From Peptococcaceae bacterium (GTDB taxonomy: Bacteria > Bacillota > Desulfitobacteriia > Desulfitobacteriales > Syntrophobotulaceae): DNA of 49,018 bases. Below the pieces are notes generated by a model, which was not told the origin of the DNA, did no database searches, and saw only the letters and a list, made by a program, of their open reading frames with translations. Of this stretch, positions 35,779 through 44,157 are shown one piece after another. Location of the stretch: contig WRHI01000007.1 of the NCBI GenBank assembly GCA_009783315.1, forward strand, positions 1-49,018, given 5' to 3'. Positions within the stretch are counted from its first letter, which is position 1. Every line of letters starts with the position of its first letter. Made by a program: the position numbers and the translations under genes.

Positions 35779-35855
35779 TGGTGGGTTTGAGAGGACTCGA
35801 ACCTCCGACCTCTGCGATGTCAACGCAGCACTCTAACCAGCTGAGCTACAAACCC
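35779..35855 (-). tRNA. tRNA-Val (GAC)
   Basis: Full cloverleaf with 7-bp acceptor stem GGGTTTG/CAAACCC, anticodon loop TTGACAT, T-loop GGTTCGAGTCC and encoded CCA. Similar in layout to other GAC tRNA-Val genes. It stands alone with its own promoter. Confidence 0.95.
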
Positions 35856-35890
35856 AAATATTGATTTGTGGAGCTCCGTCCACAGTTGAT

Positions 35891-35919
35891 AGTATACATA
35901 ATAATTTATATGAGCGCAA
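35891..35919 (-). promoter_or_regulatory. Promoter of tRNA-Val (GAC)
   Basis: Minus strand TTGCGC, 17-nt spacer, TATACT, 36 nt upstream of the tRNA. Confidence 0.75.
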
Positions 35920-35955
35920 GTTTTTCTCCCGGCTGCTGTTTTTCTCCCGGCCGCC
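35920..35955 (+). repeat. 18-bp tandem repeat x2 upstream of the tRNA-Val promoter
   Basis: GTTTTTCTCCCGGCTGCT and GTTTTTCTCCCGGCCGCC are adjacent, differing at two or three positions. They abut the -35 box of the tRNA-Val promoter and might act as an upstream element or operator. Confidence 0.6.
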
Positions 35956-36054
35956 AACTCTTGAAACGTCTTCGAATATGTCTCCAATGTTTTTTGTGCA
36001 ACAGTCACTTATCATAAGTCGGTCTTCATAGAATATTATCGGAGGGATTAGCAA

Positions 36055-36807
36055 ATGATTGGTGTTTTATGCGAAAATTGTATGGTTGGCCTCTATTCAA
36101 AAAAGCTTCATAAATTAATGAGTTTTGACCACCGCTTTAAAGACGCGGACTCATATATCGTTTTCTCCGACTCTGATTTGAATGTAAACAACAAATCCGT
36201 CACCGGCAAATTGGTAACACACGGAGCCATCAAACCACTCTCGGCGCCAACACCCTATATCATATTCAACTTTTCGGATCCCAGAGAAGACAAGCGCGCT
36301 CCCATCAGAGCCCTGGCCAAACAAACCGAAATAACTCTTATAAACGAAGTCAACAGATTTGAGCAGGAAATGATTCGGGAGATGCTTCTCTCATCAGACA
36401 GAACCCTGGGGTTTATCCCCAGCCAAAGCGCTCCCACAGCAAACAGCGCCGACATGATCTTCACATTGCGGCTTCTCCGTGACGCCAAAAACCAATGGAA
36501 CGTCCTTCCGTTATCCGCGTCCCTTTGGCAAGCCAAGCCGGATGATGAATTCGTCCAGCTCCTTTACCGTTCAGCCCGTGATATCGCAAGATGCATAGGC
36601 AATTATCTGCCTTTGTTAGCTTTTTGTACCGTCAAATTGGCGTTGAACGGCAACCAGCGTCCCTTTCTAAACAATTTCTCTGGTTGGGATTCAACCTTGC
36701 TTTTGAAAAAACAAAATCCGGATTTGCTCAAACAATTGGCAATTTATTTATACGGCTATAGTCATTTCTTACTAAACTCGAAAAGCGAGCACTCTTATGT
36801 GGATTAA
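36055..36807 (+). CDS. Hypothetical partner of the YheC/YheD-type protein, 250 aa
   Basis: No signal peptide or membrane segment. The N-terminus (MIGVLCENCMVGLYSKK) and the passage IRALAKQTEITLINEVNRFEQEM resemble the start of ATP-grasp spore-coat proteins, but the catalytic half is absent and I cannot assign a family. Good GGAGGG site before ATG 36055. Its last 11 nt overlap the start of the next gene, so the two are coupled and probably act together. A small palindrome (ACTTATcATAAGT, 36007-36019) lies upstream. Confidence 0.75.
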   Translation: MIGVLCENCMVGLYSKKLHKLMSFDHRFKDADSYIVFSDSDLNVNNKSVTGKLVTHGAIKPLSAPTPYIIFNFSDPREDKRAPIRALAKQTEITLINEVNRFEQEMIREMLLSSDRTLGFIPSQSAPTANSADMIFTLRLLRDAKNQWNVLPLSASLWQAKPDDEFVQLLYRSARDIARCIGNYLPLLAFCTVKLALNGNQRPFLNNFSGWDSTLLLKKQNPDLLKQLAIYLYGYSHFLLNSKSEHSYVD

Positions 36808-38158
36808 AACAACCTATATTGACGCCTGCGAAACGTCGGTCTTTCTTCCGGTTGAGCTCACACAAGATCTTAATAAACGCGCCACTCTCGTGTTTGGAGC
36901 CAGAAGCTCGGCGGTTGCCCTGCGACACCACTCTGATCTCGCCTACAACAAGGACTCGTCTTATGATGAGCCTATAAGCATATACCTGTCGAAAGATCTG
37001 CAAACGCGTCTGCTGCTCCCGGAAACCCAGATTTATAGAGCCGCGATTCATGCTCTTGACAACACTCTTTCGCTAGGCCCGGTAATCGGCCTCTTGCTTG
37101 GTATTCACAACCATGAATACCATCCTCGTCACATGCAGAAATTTAGCGACCGCTTCAGCGTTTATAACAAAATTGGCGGGCTCATATACGCGTTCTCATC
37201 AAATTCAATTTCATGGGACGAAAGTAAAGCTTATGGTTTATACTTCAATATTGAAACCAACAAATGGGAATATGGCGTCTTTCCCCTGCCAACCGTCATA
37301 TATAGGAGAGACTTCCATCAACCACAGACTGTTATAGATCACCTCAAAGAAACAACTCACGGCAGGTTATTCAACTCCTACCGTTTTTCCAAACAAGAAT
37401 TATTTGAGATCATACAACAGAACAGCGAACTCGCCTTAACCCTGCCTGAAACCGAAATCATTAAGTCATTTGATCAATTGAAAACCTTTGCCGACAAACA
37501 TCAAAAAGTCATTCTGAAACCAAATAATCTATCGCGAGGCCGGGGAATTTGTTTTCTTGAAAAGACAGGCGCCAATTATCGTCTGAGTGATTACCGTACC
37601 CCTCCACCTTTCGACGCCATCTTAAAGAGAGAACGTGGATTGCTTCAGTTTTACAATAAAAACACAGCATTCCATGAAGATTACCTCGTTCAGAAGTGTA
37701 TAAAATTAGCGCAGATCAGAGGCGCGGCCTTTGACATCCGCGTTGTGACCCAGAAGAAAAATAAGGAAACATGGAGCCTTAGCGGTATTGAGTGCAGAGT
37801 TTCCGCTCCCGACAGCCTTGTAACCAATATATCGCGCGGCGGCTACGCCCTGGAACTCGACACGGCTTTGTGGCGCTCCTTTCAAGACCAAAGGGTCGTA
37901 TCCGCCCTCACAAAGCAGATATACGAATATTGTTTGAACCTCTGCGCCCATCTGGACAGAACTGGCGAACATTTCGCGGAACTGGGACTGGATATAGGCA
38001 TTGACGAGGATCAGAAAATCTGGCTGATTGAAGCCAATGTTTTCCCCAGTTTTAAAGGGTTTAAACAGATGGACTACAGCAAGTATCAGAAAATACGCTA
38101 CGCACCATTGCTATACGCGCTCTCCCTCACCGAATTCACATCACTTTCTGATTCTTGA
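36797..38158 (+). CDS. YheC/YheD family ATP-grasp protein (endospore coat-associated)
   Basis: 453 aa. The N-terminal half matches the YheC/D pattern (LVFGARSSAV, GPVIGLLLG, GLIYAFSSNSISWDE). The C-terminal half is an ATP-grasp domain: KVILKPNNLSRGRGICFL, YLVQKCIKL, FDIRVVTQKK and IWLIEANVFPSFKG. Family members are linked to the spore coat and suggest a ligase activity, but the substrate is unknown. Translation starts inside the previous gene with only a weak ribosome binding site, implying coupling. It supports a spore-forming host. Confidence 0.9.
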   Translation: MWIKTTYIDACETSVFLPVELTQDLNKRATLVFGARSSAVALRHHSDLAYNKDSSYDEPISIYLSKDLQTRLLLPETQIYRAAIHALDNTLSLGPVIGLLLGIHNHEYHPRHMQKFSDRFSVYNKIGGLIYAFSSNSISWDESKAYGLYFNIETNKWEYGVFPLPTVIYRRDFHQPQTVIDHLKETTHGRLFNSYRFSKQELFEIIQQNSELALTLPETEIIKSFDQLKTFADKHQKVILKPNNLSRGRGICFLEKTGANYRLSDYRTPPPFDAILKRERGLLQFYNKNTAFHEDYLVQKCIKLAQIRGAAFDIRVVTQKKNKETWSLSGIECRVSAPDSLVTNISRGGYALELDTALWRSFQDQRVVSALTKQIYEYCLNLCAHLDRTGEHFAELGLDIGIDEDQKIWLIEANVFPSFKGFKQMDYSKYQKIRYAPLLYALSLTEFTSLSDS

Positions 38159-38288
38159 GAGAGACAACAGCCGGTGTTTCCGCCATCTTTCCAACAATAT
38201 AAAGATCCTGCTAAAATATACAAGCTCGAAAAACACTTGTCCGGGGTCAAATTGGGGGTCAAGCTGAAAATTCACAAAAACAAGCACG

Positions 38289-38320
38289 AAAAAAGGATCT
38301 CGCTCCATAGATCCAGATCC
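38289..38320 (-). terminator. Intrinsic terminator of the tRNA operon
   Basis: On the minus strand GGATCT and AGATCC form a 6-bp stem around a 14-nt loop followed by TTTTTT, 20 nt downstream of tRNA-Leu. Confidence 0.7.
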
Positions 38321-38339
38321 CTTGATTCCTCTTGTTTTT

Positions 38340-38428
38340 TGGTGCCGAAGACCGGAATCGAACCGGTACGGGGTCTTACCCCCGCGGGATTTTAAGTCCC
38401 GTGCGTCTGCCAGTTCCGCCACTTCGGC
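38340..38428 (-). tRNA. tRNA-Leu (TAA)
   Basis: Acceptor GCCGAAG, long variable arm typical of tRNA-Leu, anticodon TAA, encoded CCA. Last of six tRNAs in this transcript. Confidence 0.95.
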
Positions 38429-38442
38429 TTAATACTTAACGA

Positions 38443-38517
<75 letters not shown>

Positions 38518-38539
38518 GGAAATCGGTGTTCAACTTTTT

Positions 38540-38614
38540 TGGAGCGGGTGACGAGATTCGAACTCGCGACTTTCACCTTGGCAAGGTGACACTCTACCAC
38601 TGAGTTACACCCGC
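38540..38614 (-). tRNA. tRNA-Gly (GCC)
   Basis: Acceptor GCGGGTG with CACCCGC, anticodon GCC, T-loop AGTTCGAATCT, encoded CCA. Confidence 0.95.
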
Positions 38615-38622
38615 ATAAAATA

Positions 38623-38699
<77 letters not shown>

Positions 38700-38766
38700 C
38701 ATTGGATGGACGCATAAGCGCCTACGATCATAATATGCGAATACCGCTTATTATGCAATAAGAGAA

Positions 38767-38842
38767 TGGCGACCCCGATCGGACTTGAACCGACGATCTC
38801 CTGCGTGACAGGCAGGCATGTTAACCACTACACCACGGGGCC
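38767..38842 (-). tRNA. tRNA-Asp (GTC)
   Basis: Acceptor GGCCCCG with CGGGGTC, anticodon loop CTGTCAC, T-loop GGTTCAAGTCC, encoded CCA. Confidence 0.95.
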
Positions 38843-38846
38843 GTTC

Positions 38847-38922
38847 TGGTGGGCGATGACAGGCTCGAACTGCCGACCCCCTGCTTGTAAGGCAGGTGCT
38901 CTCCCAGCTGAGCTAATCGCCC
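38847..38922 (-). tRNA. tRNA-Val (TAC)
   Basis: Acceptor GGGCGAT with ATCGCCC, anticodon loop CTTACAA, T-loop AGTTCGAGCCT, encoded CCA. First tRNA after the operon promoter. Confidence 0.95.
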
Positions 38923-38965
38923 GTCAAGATTCTGTGAAACCATGGAAAACTCAAAACCGTTTTTT

Positions 38966-38994
38966 AGTATACACAATATTTGTCACCGTGTCAA
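38966..38994 (-). promoter_or_regulatory. Sigma-A promoter of the six-tRNA operon
   Basis: Minus strand TTGACA, 17-nt spacer, TATACT: a consensus -35 box and near-consensus -10 box, 44 nt upstream of tRNA-Val(TAC). Confidence 0.88.
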
Positions 38995-39026
38995 AATTTT
39001 TTGCGCGCTTCTCGCGCGATTCTATA

Positions 39027-39055
39027 TTGTCGAAAAAACGATCTTCCGCTATAAT
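39027..39055 (+). promoter_or_regulatory. Sigma-A promoter of the SPFH gene
   Basis: TTGTCG, 17-nt spacer, TATAAT, about 68 nt upstream of ATG 39123. It lies back to back with the tRNA operon promoter. Confidence 0.78.
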
Positions 39056-39122
39056 TAAATTGTGCGGAAGGCAATCATAAATAAAGAACCAAGAAATCCA
39101 TACCAAAAAAGGAGATGTTCAC

Positions 39123-40025
39123 ATGTTAACAGGCTTCATCAGTTTTTTATCGGTCATCCTCTTATCAATTTTAGTTATCGGCATCATTGTATTTCTCACA
39201 ACTCTGTATATAGTCCAGCAACAAACGATCGCGGTTATTGAGCGTTTCGGCAAGTTTCGCCGCGTATCAGCCCCAGGACTGCACGCGCGGATGCCTTTTG
39301 GCATCGACCGTATTGTCCAGCGCGTGCCGCTAAGAATTCAGCAAAGCAACATTGAGATTGAAACCAAAACCAAAGACAACGTCTTTGTCCGGCTCAGCCT
39401 CGCGGTGCAGTTTCAGGTTGACGCCAGAAAAGTCGTCGACGCCTACTACAAACTCGCTGCGCCTTTAGCCCAGATCCGTTCCTACGTCGAGGACGCGATC
39501 CGCTCCTCGCTGCCCAAATATATCCTGGACGAATCCTACGAAAAGAAAGACGACATCGCCAAAGACGTCTTTGATTCCGTTTCCGCCGAAATGTCCGACT
39601 ACGGCTATATCATAATCAAAACTTTGATCACCACCATCGAGCCGGCCCAAGAAGTCCGGGACTCCATGAACGCCATCAACGCCGCCCAGCGGCAACGGCA
39701 AGCAGCCCAGGAACTGGCCAACGCGGACAAAATCAAAGTCGTTACAGCCGCCGAGGCGGAAGCGGAAAAAGACCGCCTCCACGGCGTGGGTATTGCCAAT
39801 CAGCGCAAAGCCATAGTTGACGGACTAAGCGAATCTTTTAACGAGTTAAAAGAGTGCGGACTGATCGAAAAAGATATTATGAGCATCCTATTAACGGAAC
39901 AATATCTCGACGCTCTGAACACCTTCGCCAAACAAGGCAACCAAACGATCTTTTTGCCCGCCGGCGCCAATGGCGCGGAAGACATTCGCACGCAAATTTT
40001 AAGCGCTTTGGCTGCTGACAAGTAA
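39123..40025 (+). CDS. SPFH/Band 7 (stomatin-like) membrane protein
   Basis: 300 aa with an N-terminal membrane helix (about 5-30), then a Band 7 domain (QTIAVIERFGKFRRVSAPGL, VFVRLSLAVQFQV, RSYVEDAIRSSLPKYILDE) and an Ala/Glu-rich coiled coil (about 190-225, NAAQRQRQAAQELANADKI). Such proteins form large rings in membrane microdomains and often work with membrane proteases or NfeD proteins; no such partner is adjacent. AAAGGAGATG precedes the start. It is monocistronic and ends before a hairpin. Confidence 0.93.
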   Translation: MLTGFISFLSVILLSILVIGIIVFLTTLYIVQQQTIAVIERFGKFRRVSAPGLHARMPFGIDRIVQRVPLRIQQSNIEIETKTKDNVFVRLSLAVQFQVDARKVVDAYYKLAAPLAQIRSYVEDAIRSSLPKYILDESYEKKDDIAKDVFDSVSAEMSDYGYIIIKTLITTIEPAQEVRDSMNAINAAQRQRQAAQELANADKIKVVTAAEAEAEKDRLHGVGIANQRKAIVDGLSESFNELKECGLIEKDIMSILLTEQYLDALNTFAKQGNQTIFLPAGANGAEDIRTQILSALAADK

Positions 40026-40074
40026 TCCTTCGGCACTGTGCGTTCCTTTCGGAATCATCATCTCCGTTAAAAAC

Positions 40075-40140
40075 AAAGGCCATCTTTACAGTCATTTCGT
40101 GAACTGGTAACTCCGCAAGACAGCTTGTAAATATGGCCTT
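40075..40140. other. Long imperfect hairpin between convergent genes
   Basis: AAGGCCAT-c-TTTACA pairs with TGTAAA-t-ATGGCCTT across a 35-nt loop: 14 bp with one mismatch. No T-run follows; it may still serve as a shared barrier between the SPFH gene and the DUF3592-like gene. Confidence 0.5.
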
Positions 40141-40195
40141 GTTATTAATCGAGATCAGATAGCAACAGCCCACACCTCAATCAGTCCCAAATCCG

Positions 40196-40897
40196 TTAGA
40201 CGCTGTCCACATCAATATAGTATTTCGAAAAATCATGATCATCCACAAACACCAGCACAGAGGCGCCTACGCTATTCAGCGCCACCGGCACCCAGGTATG
40301 GAACCTCTCAAAAACACTAACCTGTCCCGTTATGGGATCCTTATACTCGCAAACCAGCTTCTGGAGAAACACTTTTTGGTTCAGTAAATCTTTCGTGGAC
40401 TTATTGCCTGGGGACGCGTTGCCGACAACAAGCTCCTTCACCGTGGCTGTGAGTTGTCTTCCGCTTGTGAGCAGCCGCGTTTGCTCCTTCCTTTTCTGTG
40501 CGAACATACGCAGCAATATCAAGGACGCCACGAAGAATAACCCGCCCAGCAGAATCAACACCCACCCCACCAAAGGAGTCTTATCCGGGCGGAAGTTCTG
40601 TGGATTATGGGAATCATAGTAGATATCCACAGAATGACCTTCCTTCATTTTATAGTTCCAGTATCCGAGCTTCCCGCGGTACTCTTTTCCCTCAATATCG
40701 AACTTAACATGTGTCTCTCCGTGGGTATCTCCGTCAGAATCTTTAGTGAGAACAATCTTCGTAATAATGGCTGTTGTTTTAATGGCCTCTTTTTTAAACG
40801 CCACATCATTCCAAATAACCAAAATCCCGCTCAATATAAGGGCAAGATCGACCAAAACAATAACTAAAAAGATAAACTTTCCCTGCTTATTAACCAT
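40196..40897 (-). CDS. DUF3592-like membrane protein
   Basis: 233 aa. Membrane helices at about 7-30 and 109-131 flank an outward beta domain (HVKFDIEGKEYRGKLGYWNYKMKEGHSVDIYYDSHNPQNFRP) with the DUF3592 signature VxIYYDPxNP. A second cytoplasmic beta domain follows (QLTATVKELVVGNASPG). The start has GGGGGAGG about 12 nt upstream, a rather long spacing. It lies 84 nt after speB and may be a tail of the polyamine transcript. Function unknown. Confidence 0.8.
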   Translation of the reverse strand: MVNKQGKFIFLVIVLVDLALILSGILVIWNDVAFKKEAIKTTAIITKIVLTKDSDGDTHGETHVKFDIEGKEYRGKLGYWNYKMKEGHSVDIYYDSHNPQNFRPDKTPLVGWVLILLGGLFFVASLILLRMFAQKRKEQTRLLTSGRQLTATVKELVVGNASPGNKSTKDLLNQKVFLQKLVCEYKDPITGQVSVFERFHTWVPVALNSVGASVLVFVDDHDFSKYYIDVDSV

Positions 40898-40981
40898 AAT
40901 TGAACATAACCTCCCCCACAGCTAAGTCTCTCCATTTCCCAACTGATCACAAACCTCTGACCCCTCATCGCTAACCAAGAA

Positions 40982-41863
40982 TCACCTGTCTTTTCGCGCA
41001 ACGCTTCCACAAAGAAGCTCCCTAACAACTTTTGCCGCCAAAATGGCCGTACGCTCGCTCTGATCCGTCGCGGGACAAACCTCAACAACGTCAAACCCCA
41101 CAACATTAAGTTCCTTCATCATCAGAACCGCCCGCAGCAACTCGGCGGACGTACAACCGCCCGGCTCCGGCGTGCCTGTACCGGGCGCGAAAGCAGGATC
41201 AACCACATCAATATCAATCGACACATAAACAGGGATACCGGCGATCTCCGGCAAAACCGCCGCCAAGGCCGCCACAATATCCCCTTCCAACAAACGGGTC
41301 TCGGCCCGGGCAAACGCCCATTCCCCGCGCGTCCCGGATCGGATACCCAATTGATACACCCTTCGCGGCTCCACCACCCCAGCGACCTTGCGCATCACTG
41401 TCGCGTGAGACAAACTCTCTCCCAGATAGTGCTCCCGCAAATCGGCGTGAGCGTCAAAATGCAGCACGGCGAGATCAGGATAATGGGTATGGGCAGCCCG
41501 AATCAACGGCAGACTGACCAAATGCTCTCCTCCCAGGAACCCGGCCAGTTTCCCATCGGCAAAAAGTCTTCCAGCCGCTTGCTCCACTATCGCCAAGGCT
41601 TTCTCCACATTGCCGAAAGGCAAAACCAGATCGCCCAAATCACAAATCCGACAATCCTCCAGCGCCCTATCCAACGCCGGCGAATACTCTTCCAACACCA
41701 CAGACGCGGCACGAATCGCTTGGGGCCCAAAACGTGACCCAGGCCGATAGCTCACAGTATAATCCATCGGTACCCCCAACAGAACAGCCCAAGCCTCATC
41801 ATGCCCGGCGTCCGCCGCCAGAAAACAACCATAATTCTCAACAGAATGCTGCCAAGAACCCAT
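40982..41863 (-). CDS. speB: Agmatinase
   Basis: Ureohydrolase that converts agmatine to putrescine and urea; 293 aa. All manganese ligands are visible: His114 (GGEH), Asp137/His139/Asp141 (FDAHAD) and Asp217/Asp219 (SIDIDVVDP), along with the loop FAPGTGTPEPGG. The ATG follows GAAAGGGA. It lies 38 nt after speE, in an operon. With PdaD and SpeE it completes arginine to spermidine, and the gene content (no urease nearby) leaves urea as end product. Confidence 0.95.
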   Translation of the reverse strand: MGSWQHSVENYGCFLAADAGHDEAWAVLLGVPMDYTVSYRPGSRFGPQAIRAASVVLEEYSPALDRALEDCRICDLGDLVLPFGNVEKALAIVEQAAGRLFADGKLAGFLGGEHLVSLPLIRAAHTHYPDLAVLHFDAHADLREHYLGESLSHATVMRKVAGVVEPRRVYQLGIRSGTRGEWAFARAETRLLEGDIVAALAAVLPEIAGIPVYVSIDIDVVDPAFAPGTGTPEPGGCTSAELLRAVLMMKELNVVGFDVVEVCPATDQSERTAILAAKVVRELLCGSVARKDR

Positions 41864-41901
41864 TCCCTTTCACCCCATTCTCACCATCTCACTCATCTCA
41901 C

Positions 41902-42753
41902 TCATTCCCCATTATTCAGTTCAGACGGGGAAACAATATCATTAATAAAAGCTGGCAATTGAAACGCCGCCTTCTGCAATGCCCTCGTATAATACTTCAA
42001 AGGTTTCCCATCCAAGCGATCAGAACAACCCTCTTCCGGATCAACCTCCTTAGAGCCGCACAAGAAACACCACAGACCGCTCGGATAAGTCGGAATCGCA
42101 GCCATATAAAGCTTACAAATAGGAAACGCACTGCCCACATCAGCAACCATCCGCTTAATAAACGAACCGTTCATATACGGCGATTCGCTCTGAGCCACCA
42201 TAAGGCCACCCGGCCGCAACGTATGAAAAACATTCTGATAGAACTCCCGGTTAAACAAACCTTCCGCCGGACCAATCGGATCCGTCGAATCCACAATCAC
42301 CACATCGAAAGCGTTAATATTCTCTTGAACAAAACGTATTCCGTCTTCCACCCGGATATCCACCCGTTCATCATCCAAAGCGCACGAAATCGTTGGCAGA
42401 TACTTCCGCGCAGCCTCAATAACCCGACCGTCGATTTCCACCAACACCACCTGTTTTACCGAATTATGCCTAAGGGTTTCACGCACCGTACCTCCATCGC
42501 CGCCACCGATAATAAGCACCCTCTCCGGCTGCGGATGAGCGATGAGCGGAACATGGGTAATCATCTCATGGTAAATAAACTCATCCTTCTCCGTCGTCAT
42601 CACCAACCCATCCAACACCAGCATACGCCCATATTGAACCGTATCAAGAACAGCCAGATCTTGATACGGGGTCCTCTCCGTATGCAAAGACTCCTTGATT
42701 CTCATCGAGATTCTGAGATCATCATTATGCTTTTCCGAATACCACAATTCCAT
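41902..42753 (-). CDS. speE: Spermidine synthase
   Basis: Transfers aminopropyl from decarboxylated SAM to putrescine; 283 aa. It has LDGLVMTTEKDEFIYHEM, the nucleotide-binding loop GGGDGG (83-88), VEIDGRVIE and the catalytic DSTDPIGPAEGLF (Asp155/Asp158). ATG 42753 gives MELWYSEKH and has AAAGGGG upstream; an earlier in-frame start would add 16 unlikely residues. The stop is followed by 9-bp near-repeats (GAGTGAGAT) leading to speB. No SAM decarboxylase gene lies in the window. Confidence 0.96.
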   Translation of the reverse strand: MELWYSEKHNDDLRISMRIKESLHTERTPYQDLAVLDTVQYGRMLVLDGLVMTTEKDEFIYHEMITHVPLIAHPQPERVLIIGGGDGGTVRETLRHNSVKQVVLVEIDGRVIEAARKYLPTISCALDDERVDIRVEDGIRFVQENINAFDVVIVDSTDPIGPAEGLFNREFYQNVFHTLRPGGLMVAQSESPYMNGSFIKRMVADVGSAFPICKLYMAAIPTYPSGLWCFLCGSKEVDPEEGCSDRLDGKPLKYYTRALQKAAFQLPAFINDIVSPSELNNGE

Positions 42754-42827
42754 CAGAATACCCCTTTCCAAAAAAAAAGTGTATGCATAGACGCCATACA
42801 CTTAACTCAACAACGCAAACCTGCTGA

Positions 42828-43370
42828 TCACCAGTTAGAGTAGGTGTTCCACTCAAAATTCCCAGTTGCCATACTGACGATCATGATAATCGCCCAGGTA
42901 ATAAATGCCAAAGCGCCGATAGCGACAGCGATGATACCAAGAACAAATCCCGTCGAAGCTTTAGCGTTACCAAGCTCTTTAGCCTTTTTCCCCTGAATCC
43001 AGGCAACAATACCCAAAGCGATGCCAATAATAGGAATACAGCAACAGATGGAGGACGTAACAATACCTATGATACCACAAATAAGAGACGTTTTGGCCTC
43101 TTTTTCGCCGGGATCACCCGGAGTCTGATAGGGCTGAGAATTGTAAGCCTGATAACCCTGCTGCTGATCAAAACCTTGCTGTTGAGACGGATCCTGCTGA
43201 CTACCTAAATCTTGCTGCGAGCCGAAGTCCGGCTGTTGAATCGGCTGTTGAACCGGTTTCTGCTCAAGGCCCTGCTGCCCTTGATCCTGCTGTTGCGCAA
43301 AAGCGTGTCCGCATTTGGCGCAGAATTTACTCAACCCGCTGTTTTCCTCTCCACATTGTGGACATGTCAT
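42828..43370 (-). CDS. Zinc-ribbon, Gln-rich, DUF4190-like membrane protein
   Basis: 180 aa: an N-terminal zinc ribbon (MTCPQCGEEN, FCAKCG), a Gln/Pro-rich linker of ~65 residues (about 25-90), then two membrane helices (ICGIIGIVTSSICCCIPIIG and GFVLGIIAVAIGALAFITW) with the GIALGIVAWIQGKKAKEL motif of DUF4190-type proteins. ATG 43370 follows GGAGGG. It sits between pdaD and speE on the same strand, but its role there is unknown; it may simply be co-transcribed. Confidence 0.85.
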   Translation of the reverse strand: MTCPQCGEENSGLSKFCAKCGHAFAQQQDQGQQGLEQKPVQQPIQQPDFGSQQDLGSQQDPSQQQGFDQQQGYQAYNSQPYQTPGDPGEKEAKTSLICGIIGIVTSSICCCIPIIGIALGIVAWIQGKKAKELGNAKASTGFVLGIIAVAIGALAFITWAIIMIVSMATGNFEWNTYSNW

Positions 43371-43513
43371 GAAAATCCCTCCATTCATAGTCTAAAAGAT
43401 GTGTATTCATTTGCTGTCAATAAGAATACTTCTCCAGGGAGTCATTAAGCTCATTAAAAAACCCTCCCTTCATACTTAGCTTGCGCCAGGCTCGCAAAGT
43501 CTATTTATTCCTG

Positions 43514-43978
43514 TCAATACCACAGAGGCACAGCCGCGAAAGCACAACCCACCGACTGCACACGATGCTCCGCAACCGCCGTTTTGATGTCAGCCAAAAC
43601 CACGCCGCGTACCGCAAACGCCTCTTCCACCATCTTCACCACACAGATTTTCGCCTCAGCCGCGCTCATAACACCCGAATGCTCCATAATCACGCCGGGA
43701 TGATCAGCGTCAGCAGGAATACCCACTGCCACTGCCGCCGCAATCAACTGGCCCGGCTCTTCAGAGACAATAGAACCATAGGCAATCGGCAGCAGCGATC
43801 CTTCCGGAATAGCAGCATCGGTGATGAACTCACAACGAGGAGGCAAAATTGAACTCACCCGCAACAAATTCAAATTACCAACACCGGCAGCCAACAGGGA
43901 ATTATCGAAAGCCGTCAACTCTGTCTTCCCTTCAGCCGAAGCAGCCGTTAAAAAAAATTTTGTTGGTCGAGGCAACAA
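43514..43978 (-). CDS. pdaD: Pyruvoyl-dependent arginine decarboxylase
   Basis: Makes agmatine from arginine. The zymogen cleaves itself between two serines to give a pyruvoyl cofactor; the site RVSSILPP (Ser42-Ser43) and the family motifs PTKFFLTAASAEG, NLNLLRVSSI, IAYGSIVSEEPG and VIMEHSG are intact. I chose TTG 43978 (MLPRPTKFFLT), with GGAGG about 8 nt upstream, because a longer frame from TTG 44026 would begin inside the -10 box. The product is then 154 aa, usual for the family. It heads the cluster pdaD - zinc-ribbon gene - speE - speB. Confidence 0.93.
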   Translation of the reverse strand: MLPRPTKFFLTAASAEGKTELTAFDNSLLAAGVGNLNLLRVSSILPPRCEFITDAAIPEGSLLPIAYGSIVSEEPGQLIAAAVAVGIPADADHPGVIMEHSGVMSAAEAKICVVKMVEEAFAVRGVVLADIKTAVAEHRVQSVGCAFAAVPLWY

Positions 43979-44025
43979 ATCGGATCCCTCCTCATAATGA
44001 TGGTCACCAAAAGAAGCATCAATCA

Positions 44026-44053
44026 ATTATAGCAAATAGCACACAAAAAACAA
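44026..44053 (-). promoter_or_regulatory. Promoter of pdaD
   Basis: Minus strand TTGTTT, 16-nt spacer, TATAAT at 44026-44031. It supports the start codon at 43978 and a leader of about 40 nt. Confidence 0.65.
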
Positions 44054-44130
44054 GCACTATTTTTGAACGCAAATCGCCAGCGGACCTCCAGCGAACCAGC
44101 GAACCTCAACAAACCACACATGCCTTTCCA

Positions 44131-44155
44131 TTGTCAAATGTCAATTGTCCCTTGC
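44131..44155 (-). repeat. Degenerate period-7 repeat after the glycosyltransferase stop
   Basis: Minus-strand units GACAATT, GACATTT, GACAATG follow the stop codon of the glycosyltransferase directly. Confidence 0.65.
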
Positions 44156-44157
44156 CT

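Noticed and set aside
38220-38275. GGGGTCAA-type near-repeats as an integrase or attachment-site remnant
   Set aside because: Only two imperfect copies, no integrase gene, and no duplicated tRNA 3' end nearby.
38141-38422. Open frame reading MAELADARDLKSRGG on the minus strand, and the plus-strand frame at 38174-38395
   Set aside because: These are well-known artefacts of translating tRNA-Leu and its flank.
43514-44026. Longer pdaD starting at TTG 44026
   Set aside because: That codon falls in the TATAAT box; TTG 43978 has a strong ribosome binding site and gives the usual family N-terminus.
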